From positions 1-10,222 of the forward strand of contig JADZFI010000183.1 in assembly GCA_020850025.1 (NCBI GenBank): DNA of 10,222 nucleotides. The letters run 5' to 3'. Made by a program: the position numbers and the translations under genes. This DNA comes from Saprospiraceae bacterium. GTDB taxonomy: Bacteria; Bacteroidota; Bacteroidia; Chitinophagales; Saprospiraceae. Of the stretch, positions 1-6,109 are shown piece after piece. Within the stretch, counting starts at the first letter, position 1. Each line of letters begins with the position of its first letter. The notes under the pieces were generated by a model. It was not told where the DNA came from and searched no databases. It worked only from the letters and a program-made list of their open reading frames with translations.

Positions 1-443
1 TCAATCAGGTTGGTCAGGCGCTCGCGGTCCTTCCGCAACTTGGCCAGGTTGGCCTGGGTGGCTTCCAATTCGATGCGCAGCAACTCATCGTCTACCTTGG
101 CGATAACCTCCCCTTCCTGCAGCCATTCACCTTTGTTTTTGAAAGTTTCCAGCACGCGTCCTGCTGTTTCGGAAATGACAAACATTTCTTTGGAGGCGAG
201 AAAAATACCATCCGCCTGAAGATGATTGGCCAGCGTTTCCAGTTGAGGTTCCACCACCTCTACCGGTACAAAAGCTCGTTGCATTTTGGAAAGCTGTGCC
301 TCAGCATCCAGATGTTGTTTGTTCGTGTAGAGCTTCCAGATTGCCAAGGCAACCAAAATCAGCAACGCAATCCAAAGAAGGGAACGGTTTTTCAAAACAA
401 ATTTTTGCGCAAAGATAGCAAACCCCACCGCCAAAAAGCACAT
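1..443 (-). CDS. HlyD/RND-type periplasmic adaptor (membrane fusion protein), N-terminal part
   Basis: Only the first 147 residues are inside the window; the C-terminus lies beyond base 1. A short cytoplasmic N-terminus is followed by one membrane segment (about residues 21-36, LLWIALLILVALAIW). Next comes a periplasmic segment (VPVEVVEPQLETL) and half a biotinyl-lipoyl-like fold (about 88-120, with ETAGRVLETFKNKGEWLQEG and IAKVDDELL). A charged helix from about 122 looks like the start of the adaptor alpha-hairpin. This order is typical of adaptors that link an inner-membrane pump (RND, ABC or MFS) to an outer-membrane channel. The pump partner is probably further left. Start: ATG at 443 directly follows an in-frame TGA and has an AAGGAG/GGGAG purine run upstream. 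An internal TTG at 395 would give the more family-like N-terminus (M)KNRSLLW and lies just behind a TAnnTTTG word. Either start is possible. The family is clear; the substrate is unknown. Confidence 0.85.
   Translation of the reverse strand, partial: MCFLAVGFAIFAQKFVLKNRSLLWIALLILVALAIWKLYTNKQHLDAEAQLSKMQRAFVPVEVVEPQLETLANHLQADGIFLASKEMFVISETAGRVLETFKNKGEWLQEGEVIAKVDDELLRIELEATQANLAKLRKDRERLTNLI
411..418 (-). promoter_or_regulatory. Candidate Bacteroidota -7 element (TATCTTTG)
   Basis: Read on the minus strand this matches the Bacteroidota -7 consensus TAnnTTTG exactly and is followed by CGC. It lies inside the adaptor reading frame if that gene starts at 443. It lies about 16 bases upstream of the alternative TTG start at 395, which it could serve. 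No TTG-type -33 element is seen at the usual spacing of about 19 bases, so this is a weak call. Confidence 0.3.
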
Positions 444-522
444 TCAACTCCCTTCTCCTTCATAACTTTGCCGTTGTTATTCATGTTTGACCGCTTCGCG
501 GTCGGGTATGGGCAACTACAAG

Positions 523-550
523 GTAGGGCGACCACAAGGGTCGCCCCTAC
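523..550. repeat. REP-like hairpin (GTAGGGCGACC/GGTCGCCCCTAC)
   Basis: The left arm at 523-533 pairs with the right arm at 538-550 around an ACAA loop, with one unpaired base in the right arm. The shape resembles an interspersed GTAGGGGCGACC palindrome that I recall from Bacteroidota and some cyanobacterial genomes; this is from memory, not a search. There is no U-tract, so it is not called as a terminator. Confidence 0.55.
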
Positions 551-721
551 GGGAATCATTCAAACATCAGCGGCCAAACCCATCAAACCCCTCAAACCTT
601 TTGATTACCCACAAATCAGGGGACTAAACTACGCGTTCATCCCTTGCCCGGGTGCCCGCCGTCTGCGAGGCAATCCCCGCAGGTCGTTGGCTTTGCCGGA
701 AAGACTGCCTTTTTTCTTTTG

Positions 722-759
722 GTTACTTTTCTTTTTGGGCAAGCAAAAAGAAAAGTAAC
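722..759. repeat. Perfect 16-bp inverted repeat, hairpin with GGCAAG loop
   Basis: GTTACTTTTCTTTTTG at 722-737 is exactly complementary to 744-759, with the 6-base loop GGCAAG between. The stem is A/T-rich and symmetrical, and a pyrimidine run (about 708-720) precedes it. It could act as a two-way transcription stop between the leftward adaptor gene and the rightward TrpF-like gene, or be a mobile REP-type element. The genes on its two sides diverge, so a terminator is not obviously needed. A repeat is the safer call. Confidence 0.65.
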
Positions 760-962
760 AATGCCAAACTATTGAACCAATGCCAAACTACCCGTCAGGA
801 TTAGCCACTCATTCCACCGATGTATTGCCGCGATGCGGCAGGGGGAACTTGTCCTGTCACCTGGGCTACCAACGTTTAGGGGCTACGCCCCGTGGCGCTG
901 CGCTTGGGATAACAAAAAATCTGACTTACCATACACACCCACATTTTGTGGGTAATCGTTAG

Positions 963-997
963 CCCTCAAACCCCTCAAACCCTCAAACCATTCAAAC
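963..997 (+). repeat. CCCTCAAAC-type tandem repeat ahead of the TrpF-like gene
   Basis: Four near-identical units run head to tail: CCCTCAAAC (963-971), CCCTCAAAC (972-980), CCTCAAAC (981-988) and CATTCAAAC (989-997). They lie about 50 bases upstream of the proposed TTG start at 1048. The same word pair occurs once more at 583-598. In the reading frame of the downstream gene the array would encode proline-rich filler (QTPQTLKPFKP), which is a reason to reject an upstream ATG start at 946. Confidence 0.6.
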
Positions 998-1047
998 CAT
1001 CCATACATCGGCGGCTAAACCCGCCGGTACAACAAACCCATCCACCC

Positions 1048-1668
1048 TTGCCACTCATCAAAGCCTCTCGCATTGCACACCTTACCGATGCCCGCTACTT
1101 CGCTGCCAGGGAAGTAAACTATCTGGGATTTAACCTGGAAGAAGGTACGGAGGGCTACCTGGATCCCATGTATATGAAAGCCATCCGCGAATGGGTGGAA
1201 GGCCCAAAAATTGCAGGTGAATTCCTTCAGGCGCCCATTGAGGTGGTACGGGAATCTGCCGCGTTCTTTGGTTTGGATGCCGTTCAGGTATCAGCAGTCG
1301 CGCATGGCGACCGGCTGGCTGATCTGGGCGGGGTAGAGGTCATCCTCCAGATTGGGATTGGCCAAAATGGCCTGGAATTGCCGGCAGAAACGCTGAAACA
1401 GTATGCTGCGCTTTCAGACGTACTGCTTTTCGAGGCAACTCCGGGAGTGGATATCCAAACGCTTTTTGCCGCCGATCCGGAGTACTGGCGCAATCTTTTT
1501 CAGCTAAAACCCTCCCTGCTCCAGGCCGATGTGCCGGCCGCAGTATGGCCGGAATTGTTACAAACCTACCACCTCGCCGGCCTGGGTCTAATCGGCAGCG
1601 AAGAGGAACAAACCGGGGTTAAATCATTTGACGAAATAGAAGAAATTTTTGAAACGATAGACGGTTGA
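1048..1668 (+). CDS. TrpF-like (phosphoribosylanthranilate isomerase-related) protein, apparently without catalytic residues
   Basis: This encodes about 206 residues, a usual length for single-domain TrpF. TrpF converts phosphoribosylanthranilate to CdRP in tryptophan synthesis. Family likeness shows in the first strand and helix (IKASRIAHLTDARYFAA, then NYLGFNL), in a strand containing DAVQV (77-81), and in the C-terminal pattern GSEEEQTGVKSFDEI (183-197), which resembles the TrpF ending SGVE..PG.K. However, the KICGIT cysteine position appears to be Ser7. The SPR phosphate-binding segment is absent. The Asp in the LLLD..GGTG loop is replaced by Glu129 in LLFEATPGVD. So it may be inactive as TrpF, or have a different activity. 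No other trp gene is adjacent. The start is inferred: TTG at 1048 begins the conserved region, whereas an ATG at 946 would translate the upstream repeat array. The last codons and TGA fall inside a heptamer array. Confidence 0.72.
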   Translation: MPLIKASRIAHLTDARYFAAREVNYLGFNLEEGTEGYLDPMYMKAIREWVEGPKIAGEFLQAPIEVVRESAAFFGLDAVQVSAVAHGDRLADLGGVEVILQIGIGQNGLELPAETLKQYAALSDVLLFEATPGVDIQTLFAADPEYWRNLFQLKPSLLQADVPAAVWPELLQTYHLAGLGLIGSEEEQTGVKSFDEIEEIFETIDG

Positions 1669-1707
1669 CGGCTTACGGCCTACGGTGGACGGCTTACGGT
1701 GGACGGT
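1661..1707 (+). repeat. Heptamer tandem array, ACGGNNN units (left inverted array)
   Basis: Six 7-base units run in register: ACGGTTG, ACGGCTT, ACGGCCT, ACGGTGG, ACGGCTT, ACGGTGG, followed by a partial ACGGT. The first unit lies inside the end of the TrpF-like gene and forms its last codons and stop (GAC GGT TGA). Bases 1682-1706 are the exact reverse complement of 6046-6070, part of the second array. Similar CCACCGT heptads seem common near Bacteroidota genes; their function is not known to me. Confidence 0.85.
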
Positions 1708-1808
1708 AAACAACCGTTCAGCGCAAAGACAACAGAACCGAACACCTGCTTGTCAATACATCAACATAAATCGAAACCATCATTTTTGACCAATCAAATA
1801 GTTTCATT

Positions 1809-4325
1809 ATGAACGGTTTTAATCATCCCCCTTTTTTCCGTTACCGCTTGTCGGCTACGGTTCTTCTCTTATTTTTCGCGGCCATGCCGCTCCTGCAAGC
1901 CCAGTACACCCCATGCGACACGCCACCGCCCACCGAGGTGGAAATGGCCGAAGTCGCAGCGGCCATGGCCAACAACAACTCTGCGAACGCTTCGTCCGGC
2001 GCGCTCACATGGGAAATCCCTGTGCGCGTCACCGTGTTCCGCAGGAACGACGGCAGCGGGTGGGGCATCACCTACGACGATGCCTTCATGGACGCTTTTT
2101 TGTCCAACATGAACGCAAAAATGGCGGGCGGCCCCAACAACTTCCATTTTTTTCGCTGCGGCCCCATTAATTACATCGACGTTAACCAGTTGTACAACGG
2201 CTCTCTGCCCCCTTCGGACTACTCCTATAACCGCAACTACCTCAACCTGTACATCTACAACAAGCCGGGGCAGGCACCGTCGGCATCCTTCCCCTGGTTC
2301 CCAGAACCCAAAGCTGTCTACATGCCTTGGGGCATTCACAGCACCTCCGACGCGACGGGCTTCCACGAACTGGGCCATACGCTAGGTTTGCTTCATACTT
2401 TTTCACCTGAGCAGGCATACTCGGTTCCTGTAGTACCCGGCCAACAAGACCATCCGGAACAGCAGGGGGGGAGGGAACTAGTAATTCGAGACTCAATCAG
2501 TGGTATCGGTAAAGATTTTCCCATTCCCAACCACACATTTGCTGGCGACCGTATCTCCGACACTCCGCCCGGCTGCAACGAGAATCCTGACCAAGCCGCC
2601 CTCTACCCTTCATCAGCCACCATCGCAGGTTGCCTGGACAGCGACCCGAACACGCCTTGCAAGAACGGGTGTTTCGACGGCGACCCGAACACGCCCTGTA
2701 TCAATGGCTGTTCCTGGGACTACACCAACTGCACCTACACGGGCGACTACCGCGACTACAATTTCGATTTGGTCGTGGACAGCATGAACGTGTTGGCCCG
2801 CAACATCATGTCTTATACGGGTTCTTGCCGTCAAAATTTTACCCCCGGCCAAGTCGTTCGCGCCGATGACATCGCCAATTTTTTCCTTAACGACTATTAT
2901 AAGGAAGACCTTTGCGGCAACCTTATTGACAGGGTTGAAATAGAGGGTACAAGCACGGGGCTTGACCGTGTGAACCTTCGCATCATCCCTACTGCCGATG
3001 TCGGCGACTATACCCAGACCATCGTGAATTCTTCTGGTGGCTTCAACGGAAAACTGCCCATCTCCAATCTCAACGTACAGGTAAGGGCCGACCTCAAGCG
3101 ATTCCGAAGCAGCGATGTGACCAAGTTGGACAACAACTGGCTAAGCGGGCTGACCACCTACGATCTTGTGTGTATCTCAAAATCCATTCTTGGACTAGAC
3201 ACGCTCGACGGCTACAGGCAGTTGGCCGCCGACGCGAACAAGAGCAATTCCATCACGACATTTGACATCCTACTGTTCAGAAAACTGATTCTGGGCATTG
3301 ACACGGCCCTTGCGGCTTACACGCAGCCTTGGCGATTCATCCCGGAGGTAGTGACGCAGCAGACTATAGGCGGGGCTTTGCAGGAAGATTTTGACGGCAT
3401 TGGCTACGACACCCCCTTCATGACCACCGCGCCAGCCATGGGGCCACAGGTCATTGTGCCAACGCAGTATTGCGAACCAACATGGCCGTTCCTGATGCGG
3501 TCGAACACTTTGCGCAACGGATTCGACGCGGTAAAACTGGGTAACATCTGTGGCCCGGTTCTACCCGACAGCCTTGTGGAAGACTGCCCGGGCGAAGTTG
3601 CCCTTCTGGTACCAGATGTTTTGGTGGAGCAGGGGGATATCATAGAGTTGGATGTCAAAGGCTTTGGATTTCAATCCGTTGTGGCATTTCAGACAGGTAT
3701 CAATGCCCCAAAGGGTGAATTTGAATTCATCAGCAAAGCGAACGGGACTATCGGTGATTTTGCCACCTCTGAAAATGCGCCCGGCGACCTGAACCACGTT
3801 GAGGAAGGCATCCGTGTCGTTTGGATGCGCGAAAACCTTGCCCCTCAGGCAGTGACTAACGGCGGTTCGTTATTCAAAGTCACCCTGAGAGCGAAAGAGA
3901 ACGTCTCCGACCTGAGCCAAGTGCTGACTTTGGACAAGTCAATTCTGGAAACCTATTTTTTGAACTCTGATGGGGGTTGCGTGACAGGTGCGAGCCTCGA
4001 AATCAGCGTCAACAACCTGAGCGGCGGTGAGCGGGACAACAGACAGTTGACAGGCAACGGGCCGAGGGCCGATCAAAAAATCATTTGCCTGCCCAACCCG
4101 GCGAGCGACCAGTTGACCGTACTGTTCGATGCTGACCGAGATTTCGACGGCAACCTGCTCGTGCATGATATGCAGGGGCATTTGTTGCAGACCGTCGTGC
4201 AAAATTTTGTGAAAGGGCGCAACGTGGTCAACCTCAGCGGCTTTGCCAACCTGCCCGTGGGCGTGCTCAACATTTCCATCTTCGACGGGAAATCACTGCA
4301 CACCGCCCGGGTGAGCAAACAATAA
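1809..4325 (+). CDS. Secreted M43-like (pappalysin/cytophagalysin) zinc metalloprotease with dockerin-like, cohesin-like and T9SS sorting domains
   Basis: An 838-residue precursor. A signal peptide (about 1-32, hydrophobic core ATVLLLFFAAMPLL, ending LQAQ) predicts Sec export. The catalytic domain spans about 66-360. It has the extended zinc motif HELGHTLGLLH (186-196; His186, His190 and His196 as ligands, Glu187 as base), then GDRISDTPP (246-254). NIMSYT (332-337) with FTPGQ (344-348) forms the Met-turn region. This order is characteristic of M43. A Cys-rich insert with a duplicated 13-residue unit (276-301) lies between these motifs. Residues 441-497 hold two dockerin-like F-hand repeats (D441 N443 ... 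D452; D475 N477 ... D486, each with TTYD or TTFD and ending ILG). Residues about 598-735 resemble a cohesin-type beta-sandwich. Residues about 757-838 (LPNPASDQLTV ... GVLNISI) are a type A T9SS sorting tail. It is probably exported through the outer membrane and surface-bound or released. The substrate is unknown. It is intact, and a hairpin follows the gene. Confidence 0.9.
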   Translation: MNGFNHPPFFRYRLSATVLLLFFAAMPLLQAQYTPCDTPPPTEVEMAEVAAAMANNNSANASSGALTWEIPVRVTVFRRNDGSGWGITYDDAFMDAFLSNMNAKMAGGPNNFHFFRCGPINYIDVNQLYNGSLPPSDYSYNRNYLNLYIYNKPGQAPSASFPWFPEPKAVYMPWGIHSTSDATGFHELGHTLGLLHTFSPEQAYSVPVVPGQQDHPEQQGGRELVIRDSISGIGKDFPIPNHTFAGDRISDTPPGCNENPDQAALYPSSATIAGCLDSDPNTPCKNGCFDGDPNTPCINGCSWDYTNCTYTGDYRDYNFDLVVDSMNVLARNIMSYTGSCRQNFTPGQVVRADDIANFFLNDYYKEDLCGNLIDRVEIEGTSTGLDRVNLRIIPTADVGDYTQTIVNSSGGFNGKLPISNLNVQVRADLKRFRSSDVTKLDNNWLSGLTTYDLVCISKSILGLDTLDGYRQLAADANKSNSITTFDILLFRKLILGIDTALAAYTQPWRFIPEVVTQQTIGGALQEDFDGIGYDTPFMTTAPAMGPQVIVPTQYCEPTWPFLMRSNTLRNGFDAVKLGNICGPVLPDSLVEDCPGEVALLVPDVLVEQGDIIELDVKGFGFQSVVAFQTGINAPKGEFEFISKANGTIGDFATSENAPGDLNHVEEGIRVVWMRENLAPQAVTNGGSLFKVTLRAKENVSDLSQVLTLDKSILETYFLNSDGGCVTGASLEISVNNLSGGERDNRQLTGNGPRADQKIICLPNPASDQLTVLFDADRDFDGNLLVHDMQGHLLQTVVQNFVKGRNVVNLSGFANLPVGVLNISIFDGKSLHTARVSKQ
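2634..2711 (+). repeat. Two tandem 39-base coding units (Cys-rich 13-aa repeat)
   Basis: Within the protease, units LDSDPNTPCKNGC (2634-2672) and FDGDPNTPCINGC (2673-2711) are adjacent copies. At DNA level GCGACCCGAACACGCC is repeated exactly at 2641-2656 and 2680-2695. The Asp-rich, paired-Cys pattern resembles calcium-binding type-3-like linkers of secreted Bacteroidota proteins. Calcium binding is inferred only. Confidence 0.7.
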
Positions 4326-4341
4326 AATTCTAATTTTTAGA

Positions 4342-4373
4342 GCGGGTATTCGTCTCATGCGACGGATGCCCGC
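4342..4373 (+). terminator. Hairpin terminator candidate after the protease gene
   Basis: The arms at 4342-4354 and 4361-4373 form a 13-bp stem in plus-strand RNA, including two G-U pairs, around the loop UCAUGC. It starts 17 bases after the protease stop codon. The trailing run is weak (TATGGTTTT), so it may be only partly effective. Both differences between the arms are wobble-compatible on the plus strand but would be A-C mismatches on the minus strand, so the fold belongs to the plus-strand transcript. The ATG at 4357 sits in the loop, which argues against using it as the start of the next gene. Confidence 0.6.
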
Positions 4374-4398
4374 TATGGTTTTGCAAAAACTGAAAACT

Positions 4399-5973
4399 AT
4401 GAAATTGCTCAGTCTCTTCTTTTTTTGTTCTGTTTTGTTAGCGTCCATATCCGCTCAAGATCAACCCGTGCAACTTTGGCAATCGGTCGAATATGTAAAA
4501 TCCATCCAATTGAAATTGCCAACCATAGCAATTGACAAATACCTGAACACTTACATGCTCACCAATCAGACCGACGAACGTCCGCTTGGCGGTTTCACGC
4601 TGGTCAAGTACGACACATCAGGCAATTTGCTGTGGAAGCGAAATTCGCAACCTAGTTTCGCCGGAATCTTTTACGGCGGTTTCACGGTGGACAGCATGGG
4701 CAGCGTGTATGTCAGCGAAAACTACGATGGTGAGCTGCCGGGCTACGACGCAGATGCCATATTGGTCAAATACGCCCCGGACGGCACGAAAGCCTGGGAG
4801 GCCAACTTTGGCCTTGACCAATCGGGCGACAGTTATATCTACCACTCCGAAATCGACACCACAAACGGCAGGTTGATAACGCTGGGGATGAACTGGCACG
4901 ACACCATACCCGACGAGAATTTCCTGTTCGTTCAGGCGGTTGACACCGCTGACGGCAGCGTGGTTTGGAGAACGGAAATCTCCGGCGTGTTCTACCCCCA
5001 GAATATGCGAGTCCAGCCTGGTCACATTCAACTGCTTTCCACACATTACAGACCCGATAGCAAATATTTTGTGAACACGCTGGTTGATTTTGAGGGAAAC
5101 GTCATCGCCCAGTACGAAAAACCCTATTCAGGTTATCAGATTGATTTTAACTATATCTCAAAAACAGGAGATGTAATTTTTGGCAACAGGGCTTTCGGGT
5201 ACAACGTGACGAGGGTGGATGTACAGGGAGACACCTTGTGGGCTTATGAACACCCATTAAATTCAGGAACAAATAGAAACAGGGCTCTTTCCCTTGATGA
5301 GGATGATTCAAAAAATATCTATGTCACTGGTTCCGTAGAAGTTGCTGGGCTTTCTAACGAATTTGTTTCGACTAAATTTGACATCTCAGGGAATGTTATT
5401 TGGCAAAATATATATCATAGTGAAAGCGATAGCTTGATTGATTATGGGAATCATATCAGCATCATTGACGGAAAAGCGATTGTTTCTGGCGCGAGCCAGT
5501 TTGCCAATAACGATATTTTTGGCATGATTGTCATTTATGACAGACTTGGCGGAGAAGAAGAATATACTATATTTGTTTCAAATGAAAATGTATTTTTAAT
5601 TGATAAATCTTTGGGCTTGAAAAATAAAATATTTTATATAGGAGAGGGGTATCAATCGAATATAAATAACATGGTCGCGGTTACGGGGTGTTTTTTAATT
5701 CCTAAAATATCATCTTCGGTTGACGACGTTAAATACATAAATGCTATAAGTACCTTTACGAATCCCACAGCAGATATGATTTCCGTATCAGATATTGACA
5801 CAAATATTTTTTACGGAATATCCGTATGCGATATGACTGGAAAAGTAATAATGAACAGGAGTATAGAAAACGCACAGGAAAAAATCTTATTGTCAGATTT
5901 TCCGTCCGGGCTTTATATCGTTTGCATTTATGGGAAAGACTTACAAATAAGCAAAAAAATAGTAAAAATTTAA
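4399..5973 (+). CDS. Secreted beta-propeller-like (SBBP-type repeat) protein with T9SS sorting domain
   Basis: A 524-residue precursor. ATG at 4399 gives a clean signal peptide (MKLLSLFFFCSVLLASISAQ); an in-frame ATG at 4357 lies in a hairpin loop and would add 14 non-signal residues. The mature part has about six repeats of the form vkyD..Gn..W: LVKYDTSGNLLW (68-79), LVKYAPDGTKAW (122-133), VQAVDTADGSVVW (178-190), VDFEGNVIAQY (229-239), VDVQGDTLW (273-281) and STKFDISGNVIW (324-335). This pattern is typical of SBBP/PQQ-like propeller blades. Residues about 452-524 (TNPTADMISV ... FPSGLYIVCIYG) are a type A T9SS sorting tail. No catalytic motif is recognised; a binding or adhesion role is a guess. 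It follows the protease gene by 73 bases and may be partly cotranscribed through the weak hairpin. The second half is much richer in A+T than the first. Confidence 0.82.
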   Translation: MKLLSLFFFCSVLLASISAQDQPVQLWQSVEYVKSIQLKLPTIAIDKYLNTYMLTNQTDERPLGGFTLVKYDTSGNLLWKRNSQPSFAGIFYGGFTVDSMGSVYVSENYDGELPGYDADAILVKYAPDGTKAWEANFGLDQSGDSYIYHSEIDTTNGRLITLGMNWHDTIPDENFLFVQAVDTADGSVVWRTEISGVFYPQNMRVQPGHIQLLSTHYRPDSKYFVNTLVDFEGNVIAQYEKPYSGYQIDFNYISKTGDVIFGNRAFGYNVTRVDVQGDTLWAYEHPLNSGTNRNRALSLDEDDSKNIYVTGSVEVAGLSNEFVSTKFDISGNVIWQNIYHSESDSLIDYGNHISIIDGKAIVSGASQFANNDIFGMIVIYDRLGGEEEYTIFVSNENVFLIDKSLGLKNKIFYIGEGYQSNINNMVAVTGCFLIPKISSSVDDVKYINAISTFTNPTADMISVSDIDTNIFYGISVCDMTGKVIMNRSIENAQEKILLSDFPSGLYIVCIYGKDLQISKKIVKI

Positions 5974-5986
5974 TGCGCTGAACTTT

Positions 5987-6030
5987 GCATGGTCGCCAAT
6001 AGCCTCTATACGCGGCTACTGCGTCCATGC
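5987..6030. repeat. Long imperfect palindrome between the T9SS gene and the heptamer array
   Basis: Three stem segments pair in order: GCATGG (5987-5992) with CCATGC (6025-6030), CGC (5994-5996) with GCG (6021-6023), and TAGCC (6000-6004) with GGCTA (6014-6018). Small internal loops separate them, and the terminal loop is 6005-6013. It begins 13 bases after the stop codon of the second secreted protein and could end its transcript, but no U-run follows. It may instead be another REP-type element. Confidence 0.5.
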
Positions 6031-6042
6031 CCCCGTTGGCCG

Positions 6043-6105
6043 GGGCCGTCCACCGTAAGCCGTCCACCGTCCACCGTCTACCGTCTACCGTCCACCGTCC
6101 ACCGT
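6043..6105 (+). repeat. Heptamer tandem array, CYACCGT units (right inverted array)
   Basis: Nine 7-base units in register: GGGCCGT, CCACCGT, AAGCCGT, CCACCGT twice, CTACCGT twice, CCACCGT twice. Bases 6046-6070 are an exact reverse complement of 1682-1706 in the left array. The array stops 4 bases before the ATG of xth, so it fills the place where a ribosome-binding site would normally be. No purine-rich Shine-Dalgarno sequence is present. Confidence 0.88.
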
Positions 6106-6109
6106 AACT

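Larger units (their letters stand above)
444..1047. repeat. Gene-free palindrome and direct-repeat cluster
   Basis: No convincing gene is seen between the adaptor and the TrpF-like gene. Instead there are many short inverted repeats: GACCGC/GCGGTC at 489-503, a hairpin at 523-550, CTGCG/CGCAG at 663-682, a perfect 16-bp stem at 722-759, TGCCGC/GCGGCA at 826-840, GGGGC/GCCCC at 879-891 and ACCCACA/TGTGGGT at 937-953. Direct repeats are also present: CAATGCCAAACTA at 759-771 and 778-790; TCAAACCCCTCAAACC at 583-598 and 966-981; and an 18-base word (564-581 / 1005-1022) with two mismatches. Long open frames crossing this DNA translate the repeats into low-complexity peptides and are not believable proteins. 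The make-up resembles the REP-like interspersed debris common between Bacteroidota genes. Confidence 0.75.

Noticed and set aside
222..758. Plus-strand open frame of 178 codons
   Set aside because: It begins antisense to the adaptor gene and continues through palindromes (489-503, 523-550, 722-759), giving low-complexity sequence without domain features.
780..962. Plus-strand open frame of 60 codons
   Set aside because: It only translates intergenic hairpins at 826-840, 879-891 and 937-953.
946..1047. Upstream ATG extension of the TrpF-like gene
   Set aside because: The extra 34 residues translate the CCCTCAAAC array; conserved sequence begins just after the TTG at 1048.
1709..1808. Search for a Bacteroidota promoter before the protease gene
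   Set aside because: TAGTTTCA near 1799 is only a partial match to TAnnTTTG and has no spaced TTG element, so no promoter is called.
1869..2378. Minus-strand open frame of 169 codons inside the protease gene
   Set aside because: It is a shadow of the G+C-rich metalloprotease, which has intact catalytic motifs on the plus strand.
4357..4398. Upstream ATG extension of the second T9SS gene
   Set aside because: The ATG lies in the loop of a 13-bp hairpin, and the 14 extra residues spoil an otherwise clean signal peptide beginning at 4399.
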